Assembly (NCBI GenBank): GCA_910584795.1
Contig: CAJUBZ010000029.1
Location: 1-8,718, forward strand
Direction of reading: 5' to 3'
DNA: 8,718 bases
From: an uncultured Eubacterium sp.
Lineage (GTDB): Bacteria > Bacillota > Clostridia > Lachnospirales > Lachnospiraceae
The position numbers and the translations under genes were made by a program. The notes beneath the pieces are model-generated. The model was not told the origin of the DNA. It saw nothing but the letters and a program-made list of their open reading frames with translations, and did not search any database. Every line of letters begins with the position of its first letter. Position 1 is the stretch's first letter. Below are positions 6,497-8,718 of this stretch, piece after piece.

Positions 6497-6600
6497 AACC
6501 GTGATACTTTCATAGCTTAGTTAGAAATAATGTTTTAGATACTAAATATAAGACAAAATTCATTAGAATCATAATTAACCGTGATATTTTCATAGCTTAT
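6497..6600 (+). repeat. Last two dispersed iterons, 80 bp apart
   Basis: Cores AACCGTGATACTTTCAT (6497-6513) and AACCGTGATATTTTCAT (6577-6593), both extended by AGCTTA. The AGCTT extension is shared with the copy at 6348 and partly with the last tandem unit, which has AGCAA. Confidence 0.8.
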
Positions 6601-6633
6601 TGACCTAAATGCTTTACAAATAGAACATATGAT

Positions 6634-6690
6634 TGAATATTGAGAAATAAAATATATGTCTACTATTAAGTAGAATATTGAACAATAAAA
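6634..6690. repeat. Imperfect 19-bp direct repeat with an intervening dyad
   Basis: 6634-6652 and 6672-6690 match at 16 of 19 positions (core GAATATTGA). Between them TCTACT-ATTA-AGTAGA (6659-6674) is a 6-bp dyad. It lies just beyond the partition operon terminator; its role is unknown. Confidence 0.45.
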
Positions 6691-6712
6691 AAGGACATTC
6701 ATGCCCTTTTTT
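6687..6712 (-). terminator. Intrinsic terminator of the partition operon
   Basis: AAAAAAGG (6687-6694) pairs with CCTTTTTT (6705-6712) around a short inner CAT/ATG stem. On the minus strand the stem ends in a T-run, and it overlaps the last codon of the upstream gene, stop 6711-6713. The symmetry would also stop plus-strand transcription. Confidence 0.75.
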
Positions 6713-7571
6713 ATAATCCATATTCATTTATAAAATTATCTAGCAGCGTTTGAATTAATTCATTAAAAGAACCTCCATTCTTTTCGCAGTAGTTTTCAGC
6801 TATTTTTACAGAAGTAGGTTTAAGAACAAGAGATTTTCTCATTGATTTTGCTTCACCTTTAGGAGTAAAAATATTGGGGACTGATTTTTTAGTGCTTTTA
6901 TCGTGCTTTATTGCCACCACTTCTTGAGAGGATTGAGGCTCAATATAAGGTTGTGTAGCCACAGTTTGAGAAATATTGTTATATTCTGTCTGAACTGTAT
7001 AGGATTGCATTATTGGCTGGTTGACTATTGGAATTGGCGTACTACCTGTTTGTGGAATAGCATTTTGTGTATAATATATATTTGGGTTTTGGGGAGGGGC
7101 TACAGGAGTGACACTGTCTCTCATATTTTCATAAGAAGATGTAGGATGTTCAGGGGCTACTGCTTCAGTATGAGAGTTTGGCTGCTCGTAAACGATTGTT
7201 TCGGGTTCCGTCACTGTTTGTTCTATTACTACTGGTGAGGGAGTTACTGTATTAACTGGAGAGATTATGGAAGATATCGGTTCAATCATGTTTGTTTCAT
7301 TAGCTGTTTGCGAAATAGTTTTTACTCCCATATCTATATTTGGTTCTTTGGCATTTGATGTTAATTCTATATTTTCTGGTAGTGTATTGTCCTTGTTTTC
7401 TGATGAGTTATCTTTGTCGTTACTATTTTGTTGAATTTCTTTTTGTTCTGTTATGGAAGGTTTTGTACTTTCTTCTTTTTGTGTCACTCCAGCCGTTTTC
7501 AAATCTGTAATGCTTTCTGTTGGCTGGCCAGTTTCATTTCTAAGTTGTTTTGCTTTTTTAAATTGATTCAT
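6711..7571 (-). CDS. Putative partition adaptor: long disordered region plus C-terminal ribbon-helix-helix DNA-binding domain
   Basis: 286 residues. Residues 1-12 (MNQFKKAKQLRN) are basic and might touch ParA. Residues ~13-225 are low-complexity, rich in Pro, Thr, Gln, Asn, Ser and Glu, with no predicted fold and few hydrophobic clusters. A Lys-rich joint (222-246) leads to a ribbon-helix-helix unit: strand RKSLVLKP (245-252), helix SVKIAENYCEKNG (254-266), helix FNELIQTLLDNFINEY (269-284). Ribbon-helix-helix partners of ParA are usually about 75-120 residues with a tail of a few dozen residues, so this tail is several times longer than usual. Its ATG abuts the TAA of parA, and GGGAGG (7585-7580) inside parA serves it, so the two are translationally coupled. 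It probably binds one repeat family in the convergent gap. No homologue is recognised by name; a regulator role is the alternative. Confidence 0.7.
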   Translation of the reverse strand: MNQFKKAKQLRNETGQPTESITDLKTAGVTQKEESTKPSITEQKEIQQNSNDKDNSSENKDNTLPENIELTSNAKEPNIDMGVKTISQTANETNMIEPISSIISPVNTVTPSPVVIEQTVTEPETIVYEQPNSHTEAVAPEHPTSSYENMRDSVTPVAPPQNPNIYYTQNAIPQTGSTPIPIVNQPIMQSYTVQTEYNNISQTVATQPYIEPQSSQEVVAIKHDKSTKKSVPNIFTPKGEAKSMRKSLVLKPTSVKIAENYCEKNGGSFNELIQTLLDNFINEYGL

Positions 7572-8369
7572 TTAAAAAACCTCCCGTACAATTAAATCTT
7601 TCACAACTTTCTTGATTGCGGTAGCAACCTGGTGATTGGGTTGCAGGACTACAAGTGGTAAATGATTGATGGAAGTATCTTTCATTGCGACAGATCCGGG
7701 AATTGGAACTTCTATAAGGATGTCTTTGAACTCTGCCTCAGAAAGATAATAATCCTGTAAATCTTTTGCTAGATTAATACGTTTATCAAAATTATTAATA
7801 ATTAGAGCCTTGATGTTATTCGCAATTCCCATATCCTCAATGTTTTCTTCCCATAAAAATGTAAAAAGTTCGGCTCCTTGTATTGCGTTTAATGATACAT
7901 CAGACACAAGAATAATGGAATCAACAAAATAGAAAATGTTTTGGTTGATTACACCCAAGTTGGGATTTGTATCAAAAATAATATGAGTATACTGTGAAAA
8001 AAAATCTTTATTTCGGTCAAAATAATTAGCAAGAAGTTTTTCACGACCAGCAGTGCTGATAAGCTGCATTTCTGTTTTGATTAGTAAAATGTTGGATGGA
8101 ATGATATCTATATTAGGAAGCTGTTCTAACATATTATGTATAATTAATTCAGAAGGATCAATTTTCTTATTTTCAAAAATAGTTCTAATATTATTCCGTT
8201 CCATATCTGAACAATCAATTCCAATATCGTTCGTGAGGTTACACTGGGGATCTCCGTCTACGAGTAAAATTTTATTTTTAGGATTTAATGCTAATGCTCC
8301 TGCCAAATTGAAACAGCTCGTAGTTTTTCCAGTTCCGCCTTTTAGGGTTCCAAAAGCTATTGATTTCAT
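7572..8369 (-). CDS. parA: ParA-family partition ATPase
   Basis: 265 residues of the Soj/ParA/MinD deviant-Walker class. The deviant Walker A is KGGTGKTT (10-17) with the signature lysine, the A' box is LVDGDPQ (36-42), and Walker B is IIFDT (130-134) with Asp133. There is no N-terminal helix-turn-helix extension, as in small type Ib ParAs, so the partner protein probably represses the operon. ParA coats the nucleoid in its ATP dimer form and is released by the adaptor bound at a centromere, moving the replicon apart before division. AAGAAAGG lies 8 nt before the ATG. It is first in a two-gene operon with the ribbon-helix-helix protein. The ParA class is certain; plasmid rather than chromosomal partition is inferred from the partner and the repeat field. 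The symbol is the generic family name. Confidence 0.93.
   Translation of the reverse strand: MKSIAFGTLKGGTGKTTSCFNLAGALALNPKNKILLVDGDPQCNLTNDIGIDCSDMERNNIRTIFENKKIDPSELIIHNMLEQLPNIDIIPSNILLIKTEMQLISTAGREKLLANYFDRNKDFFSQYTHIIFDTNPNLGVINQNIFYFVDSIILVSDVSLNAIQGAELFTFLWEENIEDMGIANNIKALIINNFDKRINLAKDLQDYYLSEAEFKDILIEVPIPGSVAMKDTSINHLPLVVLQPNHQVATAIKKVVKDLIVREVF
7580..7585 (-). promoter_or_regulatory. Ribosome binding site of the adaptor gene, inside the end of parA
   Basis: The minus strand reads GGGAGG, then 8 bases ending in the TAA stop of parA, and the ATG of the adaptor follows directly. Ribosomes finishing parA can restart at once, fixing a ratio between the two proteins. Confidence 0.8.
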
Positions 8370-8400
8370 ATGTATTACCTTTCTTAATATAATTTATCAT

Positions 8401-8718
8401 GTTTTATATAATGTATTGTAGATTTACCTCTATATAAATAATTTACCATATAATTTATAAGATATCAAGATTTATTTATTAAATGATACTTGTTATTGTT
8501 AGTGATAATATTATTTGTATATATATGTTATTTTATACTTTATATCGCATTTTATTATATAATTATATAATTAATGTTATTTTAATGTATATTTTATATA
8601 GTAAATTATATTTCAATTGTAAATTATTATATAAAATATAATGTATATATAATTATAAACTATATTTTATATAGTATTTTACAATTCATATAGTAGTAAT
8701 AATAATATTTATAATTTA
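8401..8718. other. Extremely AT-rich gene-free segment upstream of parA
   Basis: About 11% G+C (36 of 318 bases by hand count), against a markedly higher value in the genes. It includes a 16-bp direct repeat TATATTTTATATAGTA at 8588-8603 and 8661-8676 (73 bp apart), the palindrome ATTATATAATTATATAAT (8554-8571) and the dyad ACTATAT-TTT-ATATAGT (8659-8675). No iteron copy is present. It could be an origin unwinding element, a centromere or an AT-rich operator region; it runs off the window. Confidence 0.65.
8440..8468 (-). promoter_or_regulatory. Possible promoter of the partition operon
   Basis: The minus strand reads TTGATA (8468-8463), 17 bp, TAAATT (8445-8440). The -10 is weak, and such matches are easy to find in DNA this AT-rich. 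A heptamer ATTTACC is repeated at 8422-8428 and 8441-8447 and might be an operator. Confidence 0.25.

Larger units (their letters stand above)
5802..6600. repeat. Iteron-like repeat field: candidate replication origin or partition centromere
   Basis: A gene-free stretch of about 900 bp (to 6710), roughly 20-30% G+C. It holds 14 same-orientation copies of a 17-bp core, consensus AACCGTGATTTTTTCAT, starting at 5802, 5905, 5927, 5949, 5971, 5993, 6015, 6037, 6214, 6287, 6348, 6378, 6497 and 6577. It lies between convergent genes, so it does not act as a shared promoter. Tandem copies two helical turns apart are typical of iterons bound by plasmid initiators, and also of centromere arrays bound by ribbon-helix-helix adaptors. 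No copy occurs upstream of parA. The array is certain; which of the two roles it has is inferred. Confidence 0.85.

Overview
The window looks like AT-rich DNA from a low-GC Firmicute, most likely a gut or rumen Lachnospiraceae-type clostridium. This rests on codon use, strong AGGAGG-like ribosome binding sites, and the three protein families at the left: a TetM-like GTPase with a C-terminal NYN domain, a PF09818-type ABC-class ATPase, and an HSL-type alpha/beta hydrolase. The right half carries a plasmid-type partition operon next to a large non-coding repeat field. The replicon is therefore probably a plasmid, megaplasmid/chromid, or a plasmid-derived integrated element. The assignment is inferred from content; no taxonomic marker gene is present.

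Layout. 1-241 is non-coding, with a probable terminator for the leftward gene. 242-2914 (-) encodes an 890-residue ribosome-binding translation GTPase fused to a YacP/Rae1-like NYN ribonuclease domain. Inside that gene, 1459-1494 is a perfect 16-bp inverted repeat whose mRNA would form a hairpin capped by a GNRA-type GAGA loop. 2915-3034 is a short leader holding two copies of a GACTT-N3-AAGTC palindrome. 3035-4744 (-) encodes the ABC-class ATPase. 4745-4900 is a divergent promoter region. 4901-5803 (+) encodes the hydrolase, whose stop codon overlaps the first copy of a repeat.

5802-6600 is a gene-free repeat field. It has 14 copies of a 17-bp core (consensus AACCGTGATTTTTTCAT). Seven of these (one degenerate) lie in exact 22-bp tandem register (5905-6053), one is isolated (5802) and six are dispersed (6214-6593). 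It also has a 57-bp hairpin containing an inverted partial copy, and an unrelated 21-bp direct repeat. It lies between convergent genes, so it is unlikely to be a promoter. It resembles an iteron origin or a plasmid centromere.

6711-8369 (-) is a two-gene partition operon: a ParA ATPase without an N-terminal DNA-binding domain, then a 286-residue protein with about 240 residues of low-complexity Pro/Thr/Gln/Asn/Glu-rich sequence ending in a ribbon-helix-helix domain. The start codon of the second gene directly follows the stop of parA, and its ribosome binding site lies inside parA. 8401-8718 is about 11% G+C, with AT-only palindromes and repeats, and contains no gene.

How the parts may work together: ParA and the ribbon-helix-helix protein would form a segregation machine whose DNA target is probably one of the repeat families downstream, while the other family and/or the very AT-rich right edge may serve replication. 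No initiator gene is in the window. The left genes look like ordinary cargo. The most interesting candidates are the iteron/centromere field with its unusual disordered adaptor, the GTPase-ribonuclease fusion, and the strong hairpin inside the fusion gene.
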